From Campylobacter coli (lineage in GTDB: Bacteria > Campylobacterota > Campylobacteria > Campylobacterales > Campylobacteraceae), in assembly GCA_039516895.1 (NCBI GenBank), contig CP154437.1, positions 992,001 through 1,056,000 of the forward strand: DNA of 64,000 bases, in the 5' to 3' direction. Positions within the stretch are counted from its first letter, which is position 1, and the number at the start of each line of letters is the position of its first letter. The notes under the pieces are model-generated. The model did no database searches. It was not told where the DNA came from and was given only the letters and a program-made list of their open reading frames with translations. Below, in pieces: positions 1 to 8,804 of the stretch. Made by a program: the position numbers and the translations under genes.

Positions 1-163
1 TTAAAAATATTGCTTGAGCTAAATAAAGCAGAGTAAAAACAAAGGCAAAAATTTTATAAAGATACTTAAAAATAAAAATTTTCTTAATTAATCTTTTATA
101 AATATAAATATTTGCCAAACCAAAAATCAATAATGTAACGAAAGAAAAAATAAAAAATATCAT
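1..163 (-). CDS. N-terminus of a predicted membrane-anchored metallophosphoesterase (partial)
   Basis: The frame opens with ATG at 163 (complement), preceded by AGGATT, and runs off the left edge of the window after 54 codons. The visible residues begin MIFFIFSFVTLLIFGL and are almost entirely hydrophobic, giving one or two membrane segments separated by a short Lys/Arg-rich stretch. It is divergent from gltX. The phosphoesterase call rests on gene order: in C. jejuni a membrane phosphoesterase gene (Cj0846, from memory) sits here. The catalytic domain is outside the window, so only a membrane protein N-terminus is seen directly. Confidence 0.6.
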   Translation of the reverse strand, partial: MIFFIFSFVTLLIFGLANIYIYKRLIKKIFIFKYLYKIFAFVFTLLYLAQAIFL

Positions 164-209
164 AATCCTAATTATAGCAAAGCAAATTAAATATCCATAT
201 AAATTTTTC

Positions 210-218
210 TGTTATAAT
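210..218 (+). promoter_or_regulatory. Extended -10 promoter for gltX operon
   Basis: TGTTATAAT combines an extended TG with a perfect -10 hexamer, about 30 bp before the gltX start and after a T-rich stretch. This is the usual layout of Campylobacter sigma-70 promoters, which lack a clear -35 box. It likely drives gltX-yggT-slt. Confidence 0.6.
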
Positions 219-247
219 AAGCTTTTAATAAAATCAAAGGTTATCAA

Positions 248-1543
248 ATGTATCGTTTTGCACCTTCTCCAACAGGCGATATGCATATAGGAAATTTACG
301 CGCGGCTTTATTTAATTATATATGCGCTAAACAAAAAAATATGGATTTCATTTTGCGTATCGAAGACACCGATAAGGCTAGAAATATAATAGGCAAAGAA
401 GAAGAAATTAAAGAAATTTTACATCTTTTTGGCATTTCATGGCAGCATTATTATGTGCAAAGTGAAAATTTAAAATTTCATCGTCAAATGGCCTTAAAGC
501 TTGTAAGCGAAAAAAAGGCTTTTGCTTGTTTTTGTACTGAAGAAGAACTTGAAGCTAAAAAAGAACTCGCCAAAAAGCAAGGCAAGGCATATCGCTACGA
601 TGGCACTTGTCAAAATTTAGCAGATATTGATGTTTTAGAATGTGAAAAACCCTTTGTAATTCGCCTTAAAAAACCTACTCATGCTATGAAATTTAAAGAT
701 TTTATCAAAGGAGAACTAAGTTTTGAACCTGAAAATATCGATTCTTTCGTGATTATGCGAACAGATAAAACCCCTACTTATAATTTTGCTTGCGCAGTAG
801 ATGATATGCTTGAAAATGTAAGCTGTATCATACGCGGTGAAGATCATGTTTCAAATACTCCAAAACAAGAACATATTCGCGCGAGTTTAGGTTATGATAA
901 AGCTATGACTTATGCGCATTTGCCTATTATCTTAAATGAAGAGGGCGTGAAAATGAGTAAAAGAGAGGCTCATTCTTCAGTAAAATGGCTGCTTGAGAGT
1001 GGAATTTTACCTAGTGCGATCGCGAATTATCTTATCATGCTGGGAAATAAAACTCCTCGTGAAATTTTTACTTTAGAAGAAGCAATTGAGTGGTTTGATA
1101 TCGGCAAAATTTCTAAAGCTCCAGCAAGATTTGATCTTAAAAAACTTTTGCAAATCAATCGCGAACATATAAAATTGATGACAGATGAAGAACTCAACAC
1201 TGCTTTAAATTTAAACAAAGATCTAGCACAACTTGCTAAATTTTATACCCAAGAAGCAAGTACCATCAAAGAAATCAAAGAAAAACTAGAAGCCATCTTT
1301 GGCGCTAAAGATTTCAATGAATTTGAATCAGAATGTAAAATTTTAAAAGATCTTTTGAGTCAAATCGAGCCTTTTGAGAGTTATGAAGAGTTTAAAAGCT
1401 ATCTCTTAGAAAAAAGTCAATTAAAGGGTAAAAAATTTTTTATGCCTCTAAGAATTATCCTAACAGGAAATACCCATGGTCCTGAATTAAGCGATCTTTA
1501 CCCTTATATAAAAAATTATATTAATGAATTAGCAAGGATATAA
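248..1543 (+). CDS. gltX: Glutamyl-tRNA synthetase (GluRS, possibly GluRS2 type)
   Basis: Class I aminoacyl-tRNA synthetase that charges tRNA with glutamate in the cytoplasm. The HIGH-type motif lies in [10 protein letters not shown] at residues 7-16 and the KMSKR motif at about 235-239, after a catalytic domain of normal size. Length is 431 aa, short for a bacterial GluRS but usual for epsilonproteobacterial forms. Campylobacter relatives carry two GluRS copies, one of which in H. pylori is specialised for tRNA-Gln followed by GatCAB amidation; whether this copy does so cannot be decided from sequence alone. It is first in a run with yggT and slt. The ATG at 248 is preceded by AAAGG. Confidence 0.93.
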   Translation: MYRFAPSPTGDMHIGNLRAALFNYICAKQKNMDFILRIEDTDKARNIIGKEEEIKEILHLFGISWQHYYVQSENLKFHRQMALKLVSEKKAFACFCTEEELEAKKELAKKQGKAYRYDGTCQNLADIDVLECEKPFVIRLKKPTHAMKFKDFIKGELSFEPENIDSFVIMRTDKTPTYNFACAVDDMLENVSCIIRGEDHVSNTPKQEHIRASLGYDKAMTYAHLPIILNEEGVKMSKREAHSSVKWLLESGILPSAIANYLIMLGNKTPREIFTLEEAIEWFDIGKISKAPARFDLKKLLQINREHIKLMTDEELNTALNLNKDLAQLAKFYTQEASTIKEIKEKLEAIFGAKDFNEFESECKILKDLLSQIEPFESYEEFKSYLLEKSQLKGKKFFMPLRIILTGNTHGPELSDLYPYIKNYINELARI

Positions 1544-1546
1544 ATA

Positions 1547-1828
1547 ATGGTTGTAGATTCTTTGATTATTTCTATTTTTCAAGTGATTCAAATTATTATC
1601 AATATTTACACTTGGATTATCATCATCACAGCGCTTTTAAGTTGGGTAAATCCTGATCCTTACAATCCTATCGTTCAAATTTTATATAAGCTAAGCTCTC
1701 CTGCTTATGCTTTAGTGAGAAAAATTCCAACACGCATAGGAAGCATAGATCTTGCGCCTTTGATTATCGTTTTAGCCTTACAATTTCTTAGTATTTTTCT
1801 TGGAAATATCTTAAGGAGCTTATTGTGA
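1547..1828 (+). CDS. YggT family integral membrane protein
   Basis: A 93-residue, very hydrophobic protein with two membrane segments (about 5-30 and 65-92). The central part contains the LLSWVNPDPYNPIVQILY pattern typical of the YggT family, whose members are linked to osmotic tolerance or cell division in other bacteria; the biochemical role is unsettled. It starts 3 bp after gltX and its stop overlaps the slt start by 4 bp, so it is translationally coupled within this operon. Confidence 0.85.
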   Translation: MVVDSLIISIFQVIQIIINIYTWIIIITALLSWVNPDPYNPIVQILYKLSSPAYALVRKIPTRIGSIDLAPLIIVLALQFLSIFLGNILRSLL

Positions 1829-3453
1829 GAAAAATATTTATCTTACTTAGCTTAAGCTTGGCATTTTTAAATGCCAAGCAATACAACTTAGAAAGGCTAA
1901 AACAAGAAGAAAATTCCATAGCTAAGGATTATTATATCTATCGTCTTTTGGAAAACAAAGTAATAAGCAAAAAAGAGGCTGAAGGCTTAAATTCTCATAT
2001 CTTCCGCTATGTAGGTAAAATCAAATCCGAACTTGAAAAAATAATTCCTGTAAAAATTTTCATCGACCCTAAATACGCTCCATGCTACAACTATACCAAA
2101 GCTAATATACTTGATGCAAATCAAACTTGCCAAAGTGTAAGATTAAACTCAATAGCTTTTATAGCAAGCCTTGATAATGCTAGCCGAAGCACCTTAGCTC
2201 AAAAACTCAGTCATCAAAGAGGCGATTTGGCTAATTTACTTTTAGCTTTTAACACTCCCGAACCTATGGCTTATATCATTCAAAAAGAAGATGTTAATGG
2301 TTTTTTTAGACTTCGTAATTATTCTAAAAAATATGATTTTGATTTAAATGCTAGTTTTGCTAATAAGCTGCCAACTCATGTAGGATTTAAGAATTTTGCA
2401 CAAAATATTATCATAAAAAAAGAAAATCCTAAATTTAGGGCTTCAATGCTAAAAATAGATCCAACATTCGTAAATGAGGATTCTGCTTTTTATTTAGGCA
2501 TTAATGCCCTAGCTTATAATAAAGAGGAACTGGCTTACAACTTCTTTGCCAAAGCAGCACAAACTTTTAAAATGCAAAGCAATAAAGATAATGCTATATT
2601 TTGGATGTGGATGATTAAAAAAGATGATAAAGATTTGCAAACTTTAGCTAAAAGCTCTTCTTTAAATATCTATAGTCTTTATGCTAAAGAATTAACAAAT
2701 TCCGAATTTCTTAAAATCGAAGTCATAGATTCTACAAATAAGAAAAAAAACAATTTCAATATGCAAGATCCTTTCGCATGGCAAAAACTCAACAAACAAA
2801 TTCGCGAAGCTAATGCAAGCGAACTTGATAGATTGGCTAAAGAATTTGACTCAAAAGAAACTCTGCCTATCTATGCTTATATCTTAGAAAGAAAGTCGAA
2901 ATTTAAAAACCATTATTTTATAATGCCTTATTATGAATACATTAAAGATTATAATACTCCAAGACAAGCGCTTATTTTGGCTATTGCTAGACAAGAAAGT
3001 CGTTTTATCCCTACTGCTATATCGGTTTCTTATGCTTTAGGTATGATGCAATTTATGCCATTTTTAGCCAATTATATTGGTGAGAAAGAGTTAAAAATTC
3101 CAAATTTTGATCAAGATTTTATGTTTGAGCCAAAAAATGCTTATTATTTTGGAAATCATCATTTAAATTATTTAGAAAAACATTTAGATTCGCCTCTTTT
3201 TATCGCTTATGCTTATAATGGAGGTATAGGCTTTACCAAACGTATGCTTGCAAGAGATGATATGTTTAAACAAGGTAAATTTGAGCCTTTCTTGTCTATG
3301 GAATTTGTTCCTTATCAAGAAAGTCGAATTTATGGAAAAAAAGTATTGGCTAATTATATTGTGTATCGACGTCTTCTGAACGATAGTATAAGGATTTCGG
3401 ATATTTTTGAAAATTTAACTCGAAACAAGGCAGCTGGTTCAAACAAATCTTAG
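1825..3453 (+). CDS. slt: Soluble lytic murein transglycosylase
   Basis: Cleaves peptidoglycan glycan strands in the periplasm, yielding 1,6-anhydro-muropeptides. A Sec signal peptide spans about residues 1-17 (ending LNAK), followed by a long helical region and a C-terminal SLT domain. The catalytic glutamate is in ARQESRF (Glu about 391), followed by the family motifs SYALGMMQFMP and AYNGG. Length 542 aa fits the Slt70-like family. It starts with GTG at 1825 overlapping yggT. The last 104 bp overlap a convergent lipoprotein gene on the other strand. Confidence 0.92.
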   Translation: MRKIFILLSLSLAFLNAKQYNLERLKQEENSIAKDYYIYRLLENKVISKKEAEGLNSHIFRYVGKIKSELEKIIPVKIFIDPKYAPCYNYTKANILDANQTCQSVRLNSIAFIASLDNASRSTLAQKLSHQRGDLANLLLAFNTPEPMAYIIQKEDVNGFFRLRNYSKKYDFDLNASFANKLPTHVGFKNFAQNIIIKKENPKFRASMLKIDPTFVNEDSAFYLGINALAYNKEELAYNFFAKAAQTFKMQSNKDNAIFWMWMIKKDDKDLQTLAKSSSLNIYSLYAKELTNSEFLKIEVIDSTNKKKNNFNMQDPFAWQKLNKQIREANASELDRLAKEFDSKETLPIYAYILERKSKFKNHYFIMPYYEYIKDYNTPRQALILAIARQESRFIPTAISVSYALGMMQFMPFLANYIGEKELKIPNFDQDFMFEPKNAYYFGNHHLNYLEKHLDSPLFIAYAYNGGIGFTKRMLARDDMFKQGKFEPFLSMEFVPYQESRIYGKKVLANYIVYRRLLNDSIRISDIFENLTRNKAAGSNKS

Positions 3454-3835
3454 CTGTAATTTTACCTTCTTCTTTTACACTTGGAAGAGATATTTTTAGA
3501 TATTGAGTATAGCGATTTTGTATTAAATATTTAAAAAACTCTTCATCAAGTTCTTCTATCTTAGCTTTTCTTTCATTGATAAAAATTTCTAAATTTTCTA
3601 TCTTCAAAGTATCAGGAGTGATAGTCAAAGCAAAGATATCATCTTGACTGGCTTTATCTAAAATAGGATTTAAATAAGACATAGTAATTATAGCATTTAA
3701 TTTATCTTGAGTGATTTTGTATTTTTGAGCAAACATTAAAGTTTGAGTTTTTAAATTTGCATCTACTATCGCTTCTTCCTTTAAAGAGCAAGCACTAAAA
3801 ACTAACATTGCAAGAGCTAAAGCATAAATCTTCAT
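3350..3835 (-). CDS. Small predicted lipoprotein, function unknown
   Basis: A 161-aa protein. The N-terminus MKIYALALAMLVFSACS is a short hydrophobic signal with a lipobox-like FSAC, so Cys16 is the probable lipidated residue. The rest is a mixed alpha/beta domain with two cysteines (CLNQLPC) near the C-terminus. No family was recognised. The gene is convergent with slt and its 3' end lies inside the slt coding region. It corresponds by position to Cj0842 of C. jejuni (from memory). Confidence 0.8.
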   Translation of the reverse strand: MKIYALALAMLVFSACSLKEEAIVDANLKTQTLMFAQKYKITQDKLNAIITMSYLNPILDKASQDDIFALTITPDTLKIENLEIFINERKAKIEELDEEFFKYLIQNRYTQYLKISLPSVKEEGKITAKICLNQLPCFELNFQKYPKSLYYRSEDVDTQYN

Positions 3836-3895
3836 ATTTTTCCTAATTTTTTTCTATATTTTAACCTTTTAACTCTATTTTTTGGTTTAAAATAC

Positions 3896-3901
3896 TATAA
3901 T
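3896..3901 (+). promoter_or_regulatory. -10 box for mobB-fbp-metG operon
   Basis: TATAAT sits 27 bp before the mobB start in the gap between a divergent lipoprotein gene and mobB, with a T-rich upstream stretch. It is a plausible sigma-70 promoter for the following run of plus-strand genes. Confidence 0.5.
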
Positions 3902-3927
3902 TTACATTTTATTTTAGGAAAATAGTA

Positions 3928-4422
3928 ATGAAAAAATCAATCATAGCTTTTAGCGGTCCTTCAAATTCAGGCAAAACAACATTAATCACAAAAATTGCAA
4001 ATGAATTTATAAAACAAAACCTAAAAGTTTTGATTATCAAACACGATCCTGCAGATAAAGCTCAATTTGATGTCTATGGCAAGGATAGTTTTAAATTTTT
4101 TCAAAGTGGTGCTGAAGTGATGGTTTTAAGCCCCACTCGTACAACTTTTTTCTCGCATGAAAAAAGAGATATTTTAAGTGCTTTAAAAATAGCACCTGAT
4201 TTTGATTTATGTTTAGTTGAGGGATTAAAAACCTTAGATTTGCCACGTATAAGTGTTTTTTATAAAGAAATTGATGAAAGCTATTTTGCTTTTTCTAATG
4301 CTATCGCAAGCTATGAAAAAATTGATTCTTATCCGAATTTAACTTGGCTTGATTTAAACGATGTGCAAGGAATTTGTAATTATATTTTAAAAAATGCAAA
4401 AAATTTACAAGGAGAATTATAA
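3928..4422 (+). CDS. mobB: Molybdopterin-guanine dinucleotide biosynthesis protein MobB
   Basis: A GTP-binding accessory protein that supports conversion of molybdopterin to the MGD cofactor used by formate dehydrogenase, nitrate reductase and similar enzymes. The P-loop [10 protein letters not shown] is at residues 10-19, then [11 protein letters not shown] and GAEVMVLS patterns typical of MobB. Length 164 aa is normal. The gene ends 1 bp before fbp, an apparently unrelated partner. Confidence 0.9.
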   Translation: MKKSIIAFSGPSNSGKTTLITKIANEFIKQNLKVLIIKHDPADKAQFDVYGKDSFKFFQSGAEVMVLSPTRTTFFSHEKRDILSALKIAPDFDLCLVEGLKTLDLPRISVFYKEIDESYFAFSNAIASYEKIDSYPNLTWLDLNDVQGICNYILKNAKNLQGEL

Positions 4423-4423
4423 A

Positions 4424-5266
4424 ATGCAAGAACTTATTTCCTATATACAAAAAGCAGTGATTGAAATTTCAAATGCTTTAAAATTTCCCGATACAAGCTA
4501 TAGTCAAAACCAAAACTCCACAGGCGATACTCAACTTAAATTTGATGTTTTAAGCGATGAGATTATCACAAATACTTTAAGCCAATGCCCTAGTATTAAA
4601 GCTATCATTAGTGAAGAAAAAGATGAGATTTTAAATATCAATGAAAATGCGAAATTTGTTGTCGCTTACGATCCACTTGATGGCTCAAGCTTGATGGATG
4701 TTAATTTTGCCATAGGTTCTATTTTTGCCATTTATGAAGAAAAAGCAAGTGCTAAAAATTTAAAAGCTGCGCTTTATAGTATGTATGGGGCTCGTTTAGA
4801 ACTTGTTATTTGCGAAGATAAGCCAAAACTTTATCGTCTTGATAAAAACGATAAATTTGCTTTTGTCAAAGAGCTTCAAATGCAAGAAAAAGGTAAAATC
4901 AATGCCACAGGCGGTACTCAAAAATTTTGGGAAGAAAAGCATGCTAAATTTATCAAAAAATTATTCGATGAGGGTTATCGTTTAAGATATTCAGGGGCTA
5001 TGGTAAGCGATATCAATCAAATTTTACTTAAAGGTGGTGGGCTTTTTAGCTATCCAGCAACCAGCGATGCACCTAAGGGTAAATTGCGTGCTTTTTTTGA
5101 AGTATTTCCTTTAGCATTTATTATAGAAAAAGCAGGAGGTAAAACCACAAATGGAAAAAATCATTCTTTACTAGAGCTTGATTTTGATGAAATTCACGCA
5201 ACCACACCTTGCTTTTTTGGTTCAAAATATGAAATTTCAGAGCTTTTAAAGGCTTATAATGAGTGA
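4424..5266 (+). CDS. fbp: Fructose-1,6-bisphosphatase class 1
   Basis: Hydrolyses fructose-1,6-bisphosphate to fructose-6-phosphate in gluconeogenesis, which is central in Campylobacter because it lacks a usual glycolytic phosphofructokinase. The metal-binding signature DPLDGSS is preceded by ISEEKDE, and [11 protein letters not shown] and GGLFSYPA patterns follow. I take the start at ATG 4424 ([10 protein letters not shown]), giving 280 aa, because GGAG lies 9 bp upstream; an in-frame ATG at 4394 lies inside mobB and has no such site. It overlaps the next small gene by 8 bp. Confidence 0.92.
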   Translation: MQELISYIQKAVIEISNALKFPDTSYSQNQNSTGDTQLKFDVLSDEIITNTLSQCPSIKAIISEEKDEILNINENAKFVVAYDPLDGSSLMDVNFAIGSIFAIYEEKASAKNLKAALYSMYGARLELVICEDKPKLYRLDKNDKFAFVKELQMQEKGKINATGGTQKFWEEKHAKFIKKLFDEGYRLRYSGAMVSDINQILLKGGGLFSYPATSDAPKGKLRAFFEVFPLAFIIEKAGGKTTNGKNHSLLELDFDEIHATTPCFFGSKYEISELLKAYNE

Positions 5267-5456
5267 AATAAGAGATGAGTTTGAACAGGATTTAGATAAA
5301 AAAAAAGAAATTTTAAGCTCTTGTCAAAGCTCAAAAGGCTTAAAGTCTTGCTATAATTGCGATGAAATTTTTAATTGCTCTACGAGAAAAGATTATGTAG
5401 ATGCGGTTTATAATAGTATGTCTAAGGGTAAAACCGAAGGCGGATTTGATTTTTAA
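5259..5456 (+). CDS. Small cysteine-containing conserved protein
   Basis: A 65-aa hydrophilic protein with four cysteines in a C-x(8)-C-x(2)-C-x(5)-C arrangement ([17 protein letters not shown]). This could bind a metal or form disulfides. No signal peptide is seen, so it should be cytoplasmic. It overlaps fbp by 8 bp and lies 9 bp before metG, so it is in the operon. It corresponds by position to Cj0839c. Function not recognised. Confidence 0.8.
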   Translation: MSEIRDEFEQDLDKKKEILSSCQSSKGLKSCYNCDEIFNCSTRKDYVDAVYNSMSKGKTEGGFDF

Positions 5457-5465
5457 AGGAATAAA

Positions 5466-7352
5466 ATGCGTTATCTTACAACTCCAATTTATTATGTAAA
5501 TGATGTGCCTCACTTAGGACATGCTTACACTACTATCATTGCAGATACTTTGGCTAGATTTTATCGTTTGCAAGGGCATGAGACTCGATTATTAACAGGC
5601 ACTGATGAACACGGACAAAAAATAGAACAAGCAGCAAAAATAAGAAACTCAACCCCAAAAGAATATGCTGATAAAATCAGTTCTGAATTTAAAAAACTTT
5701 GGGATGAGTTTGAAATCACTTATGATATATATGCAAGAACAACCGATGCTAGACATGTTGATTTTGTTAAAGCTATGTTTTTAAAAATGTGGCAAAAAGG
5801 AGATATTTATAAGGACGAATATGAGGGGCATTATTGTATTTCATGTGAAAGTTTTTTCGCAAAAAGCCAACTTATAAACGAATGTGGGTGTCCTGATTGT
5901 GGCAAAGACACTTCTTTATTAAAAGAAGAAAGTTATTTTTTTAAACTTTCAAAATATCAAGATAAGATTCTTCAATGGTATGATAAAGAAGATCCCATCT
6001 TACCTAAAAATAAAAAAAATGAATTGATTAATTTTGTCCAAAGTGGACTTAAAGATCTTTCTATCACTCGAACGAGCTTTGATTGGGGTATTAAAATCCC
6101 AGAAGAAATTAAAGACGATAAGCATATCATTTATGTATGGCTTGATGCACTTTTTATTTATATAAGCTCACTTGATTATCAAAGCCAAGGAGAAAATGCT
6201 AAATTTTGGCCAGCTCACATACACTTAGTAGGCAAAGATATCTTGCGTTTTCATGCGATTTATTGGCCAGCTTTTTTAATGAGCGTGGATTTACCTTTGC
6301 CTAAATTTATCGGCGCACACGGCTGGTGGACCAAAGAGGGTGAAAAAATGAGTAAATCTAAAGGCAATGTTGTAAAACCTAAAGAAGTGGTAGATGCTTA
6401 TGGTTTAGAGGCTTTTAGATACTTTCTGCTAAGAGAAGTTCCTTTTGGGAATGATGGTGATTTTAGCGAAAGCGTTTTGATTAATAGAATCAATACAGAA
6501 TTAGGCAATGAATTTGGCAATTTGCTTAACCGCATTATAGGAATGAGTATAAAATACAATCAAGGCAATATTTCTCAAGAAGGCGTTTTAGAATTTTACA
6601 AAAATGAACTTGATACAGCTAAAGAACACCTAGATAGTTCTATAAATTTTTTAGAAAATCTACAATGCAATCGCTATCTAGAAGAACTTTTTAAAGCCTT
6701 AAGTGTTGCAAATTTAGCCATTAGCAAATACGAACCTTGGAATTTAATCAAAGCAAATAAAATCAAAGAAGCCAATGCTCTTATAGGACTTTGTGCAAAT
6801 ATTCTAGCTAAAACAAGTCTTTTATTAAGCCCTACTTTGCCAAAATCTTGTCAAAAGGTAGGTTTAGCTTTAAATTTTGAAATTTCACCTACAAATTATC
6901 AAAAACTTATATTACAAAATGAACTTTTGGATTTTAAGGCTAATGCTTGCGAAGCTTTATTTCCAAAAATAGAAAAGCCTCTTTTATCTCAAGAAGAAAA
7001 GCAAGAAATTAAAAAAGAAGAAAAGCCTAAAGTCAAAATCGATGATTTTGCAAAAATAGAGATCAAAGTAGCTAAGGTAATTGATTGTCAAAATATAGAA
7101 GGTAGTGAAAAGCTTTTAAAATTTAAACTCGAACTTGACAATAAAGAAATTCGTCAAGTGCTTTCAGGTATTGCTAAGTATTATAAAGCAAGTGATTTGA
7201 TAGGAAAGCAAGTTTGTGTTATAAGTAATCTTAAAAAAGCTAAGATTTTTGGGCATGAAAGCGATGGTATGATACTTTCTGCAAAAAGCGGAGATAAACT
7301 TGTGCTCATAAGCCCTGAACAACTTGTAGAAAACGGCTCTTTAGTAGGCTAA
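5466..7352 (+). CDS. metG: Methionyl-tRNA synthetase
   Basis: Charges tRNA-Met. The class I motif is YVNDVPHLGHAYT at residues 10-22, a zinc-knuckle-like Cys cluster occurs around CISCESF and CGCPDCGKD, and KMSKSKGN follows. The C-terminal ~100 residues (from about IDDFAKIEIKVAKVID) form an EMAP/Arc1p-type tRNA-binding domain fused to the enzyme, as in many bacteria. Length is 628 aa. AAGGA precedes the ATG. It is followed after 1 bp by a MurE/MurF-like gene. Confidence 0.95.
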   Translation: MRYLTTPIYYVNDVPHLGHAYTTIIADTLARFYRLQGHETRLLTGTDEHGQKIEQAAKIRNSTPKEYADKISSEFKKLWDEFEITYDIYARTTDARHVDFVKAMFLKMWQKGDIYKDEYEGHYCISCESFFAKSQLINECGCPDCGKDTSLLKEESYFFKLSKYQDKILQWYDKEDPILPKNKKNELINFVQSGLKDLSITRTSFDWGIKIPEEIKDDKHIIYVWLDALFIYISSLDYQSQGENAKFWPAHIHLVGKDILRFHAIYWPAFLMSVDLPLPKFIGAHGWWTKEGEKMSKSKGNVVKPKEVVDAYGLEAFRYFLLREVPFGNDGDFSESVLINRINTELGNEFGNLLNRIIGMSIKYNQGNISQEGVLEFYKNELDTAKEHLDSSINFLENLQCNRYLEELFKALSVANLAISKYEPWNLIKANKIKEANALIGLCANILAKTSLLLSPTLPKSCQKVGLALNFEISPTNYQKLILQNELLDFKANACEALFPKIEKPLLSQEEKQEIKKEEKPKVKIDDFAKIEIKVAKVIDCQNIEGSEKLLKFKLELDNKEIRQVLSGIAKYYKASDLIGKQVCVISNLKKAKIFGHESDGMILSAKSGDKLVLISPEQLVENGSLVG

Positions 7353-7353
7353 G

Positions 7354-8301
7354 ATGAATATTAGCAATCTAAGCGAACTCATTCATGCAAATATGCTCAA
7401 TGAAGGCAGTGTTTTAAGCGTTACAGGCTTTGCTTTAAGTCTTCATGAGCTTAAAAATGGTTTCGCTTTTTTTAGTAACAATCAAAAAGAGATAATCCAA
7501 GCAGTGCAAAAAGGTGCATTTGCTATTATTTCAGAGCATGAGCTTTGTATTGATGATAAAGAAATTTATTATCTTCAGGTGGATAATTTAGAATCAGCCT
7601 TAACCAAACTCTTGCGTTTTTTATGTGAAGAAAAAGAGTGTGAATTTTTAGCACTACAAGCTTATGAATTAGGAATTTGCAAAGCATTTTCTTTAAACAT
7701 TTTAAAAGGAAATATATTTGTAGATTTTAACTCACTTATCAAGGCTAAAAAGGGTGAAATTTTTTGTTTTAGCGATGAGAATTATTTGCTTCAAATTTGT
7801 GCATCTTTAACAGTCTTAAAAGAAGCAAATTTTACCCTACTTTCTCGCTCTAGCTTTTTTTTTACGACTCTAGTTTGCGATAATTTGTATTTTAAAAACT
7901 TAAATCTTCCCTTTATTTATGCCAAAATTTTTGCAAAAATTATGTTTTATCTCAAAGAAAAAAATACAAAAATGAGTTTTGATTTTAATAAAATAGATGA
8001 TTTTAAAATTTATTTCATGGATGAAAATTTTAATATTTCTGAATTTGGCTCAAGTGCAAGAGCATTTATCATCGTAAGCAATCAAAATACCTTTGATTTT
8101 TGGCAAGAAAATTTTAAAAATATAAAGGGTTTTAAAACCGCTTTGCATAATTCATTATTTTGTGATTTTTCATACGATAAACTTTTAGATCTTAAAAACT
8201 TAAAAAATTTTAAATACTGCCTACTTTTAGAAGATTATGAAGCTTTTGAGCGTGAATTTAAAAATGAAGAAAATCAATCTCCAAGCTTATTTTTAAACTG
8301 A
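7354..8301 (+). CDS. Conserved protein with MurE/MurF-like N-terminal region
   Basis: 315 aa, no signal peptide. The N-terminal ~110 residues read like the UDP-binding domain of Mur ligases: VTGFALSLHELKNGFAFF, then IQAVQKGAFAIISE, matching the usual pattern of a control residue set, a 'G-x-x-FF' strand and 'A-x-x-x-GA-x-A-ii-s-E'. No ATP-binding GKT loop follows, so it cannot be a functional ligase. It may be a degenerate Mur-ligase relative with a binding or regulatory role; this is inference. The last 28 bp overlap the convergent ogt gene. Corresponds by position to Cj0837c. Confidence 0.75.
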   Translation: MNISNLSELIHANMLNEGSVLSVTGFALSLHELKNGFAFFSNNQKEIIQAVQKGAFAIISEHELCIDDKEIYYLQVDNLESALTKLLRFLCEEKECEFLALQAYELGICKAFSLNILKGNIFVDFNSLIKAKKGEIFCFSDENYLLQICASLTVLKEANFTLLSRSSFFFTTLVCDNLYFKNLNLPFIYAKIFAKIMFYLKEKNTKMSFDFNKIDDFKIYFMDENFNISEFGSSARAFIIVSNQNTFDFWQENFKNIKGFKTALHNSLFCDFSYDKLLDLKNLKNFKYCLLLEDYEAFEREFKNEENQSPSLFLN

Positions 8302-8750
8302 TTTAAATCAACTCCCTCGCATTCTAGTAAAAATCTTTTTATAGCAAGACCGCCATTATATCCACCTAAACCATTGCTAGCTACCACTCTATGACAAGGA
8401 ATAAAAATAGGAATTAAATTTTTAGAGTTTGCATTGCCCACCGCACGAAAAGCTTTGGGGTGGTTGATATTTATAGCTATTTCTTTGTAAGTAACAAGCT
8501 TTGCATAAGGGATATTTATCAATTCTTTATATACTTTTTGTTCAAATTCACTTCCTTGTATCCATAAGGGCGTTTGAAATTTTTGAAGCTTTTTGGCAAA
8601 ATAAAGACTGAGTTCTTCTTTAGCAAATTCAAGCAGGGGACAAGTATTCTCAATACCCAAGCGATCACAAAAGTCGATTTTTGTTAAGAAATCTCCATTG
8701 CTATGTAGAGATAAGTAACAAAATGGTATTTTATAATAAACTTTAAACAT
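8274..8750 (-). CDS. ogt: Methylated-DNA--protein-cysteine methyltransferase
   Basis: Suicide DNA-repair protein that transfers alkyl groups from O6-alkylguanine to its own cysteine. The active-site motif IPCHRVV is visible, followed by GGYNGGLAIKRFLLECEG, and the helix-turn-helix region contains KAFRAVGNANSKN. Length 158 aa matches Ogt/MGMT. It is convergent with the preceding gene (28-bp overlap) and divergent from acnB. Confidence 0.93.
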   Translation of the reverse strand: MFKVYYKIPFCYLSLHSNGDFLTKIDFCDRLGIENTCPLLEFAKEELSLYFAKKLQKFQTPLWIQGSEFEQKVYKELINIPYAKLVTYKEIAININHPKAFRAVGNANSKNLIPIFIPCHRVVASNGLGGYNGGLAIKRFLLECEGVDLNQFKNKLGD

Positions 8751-8775
8751 ATTTTATCCTTTAAATGGCTAAAAT

Positions 8776-8781
8776 TATACT
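8776..8781 (+). promoter_or_regulatory. -10 box for acnB
   Basis: TATACT lies 24 bp before the acnB start, with AAGGAG just before the ATG. It is a likely sigma-70 promoter in the ogt-acnB divergent gap. Confidence 0.45.
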
Positions 8782-8804
8782 AAAAAATATTTAAGGAGTA
8801 AAAA

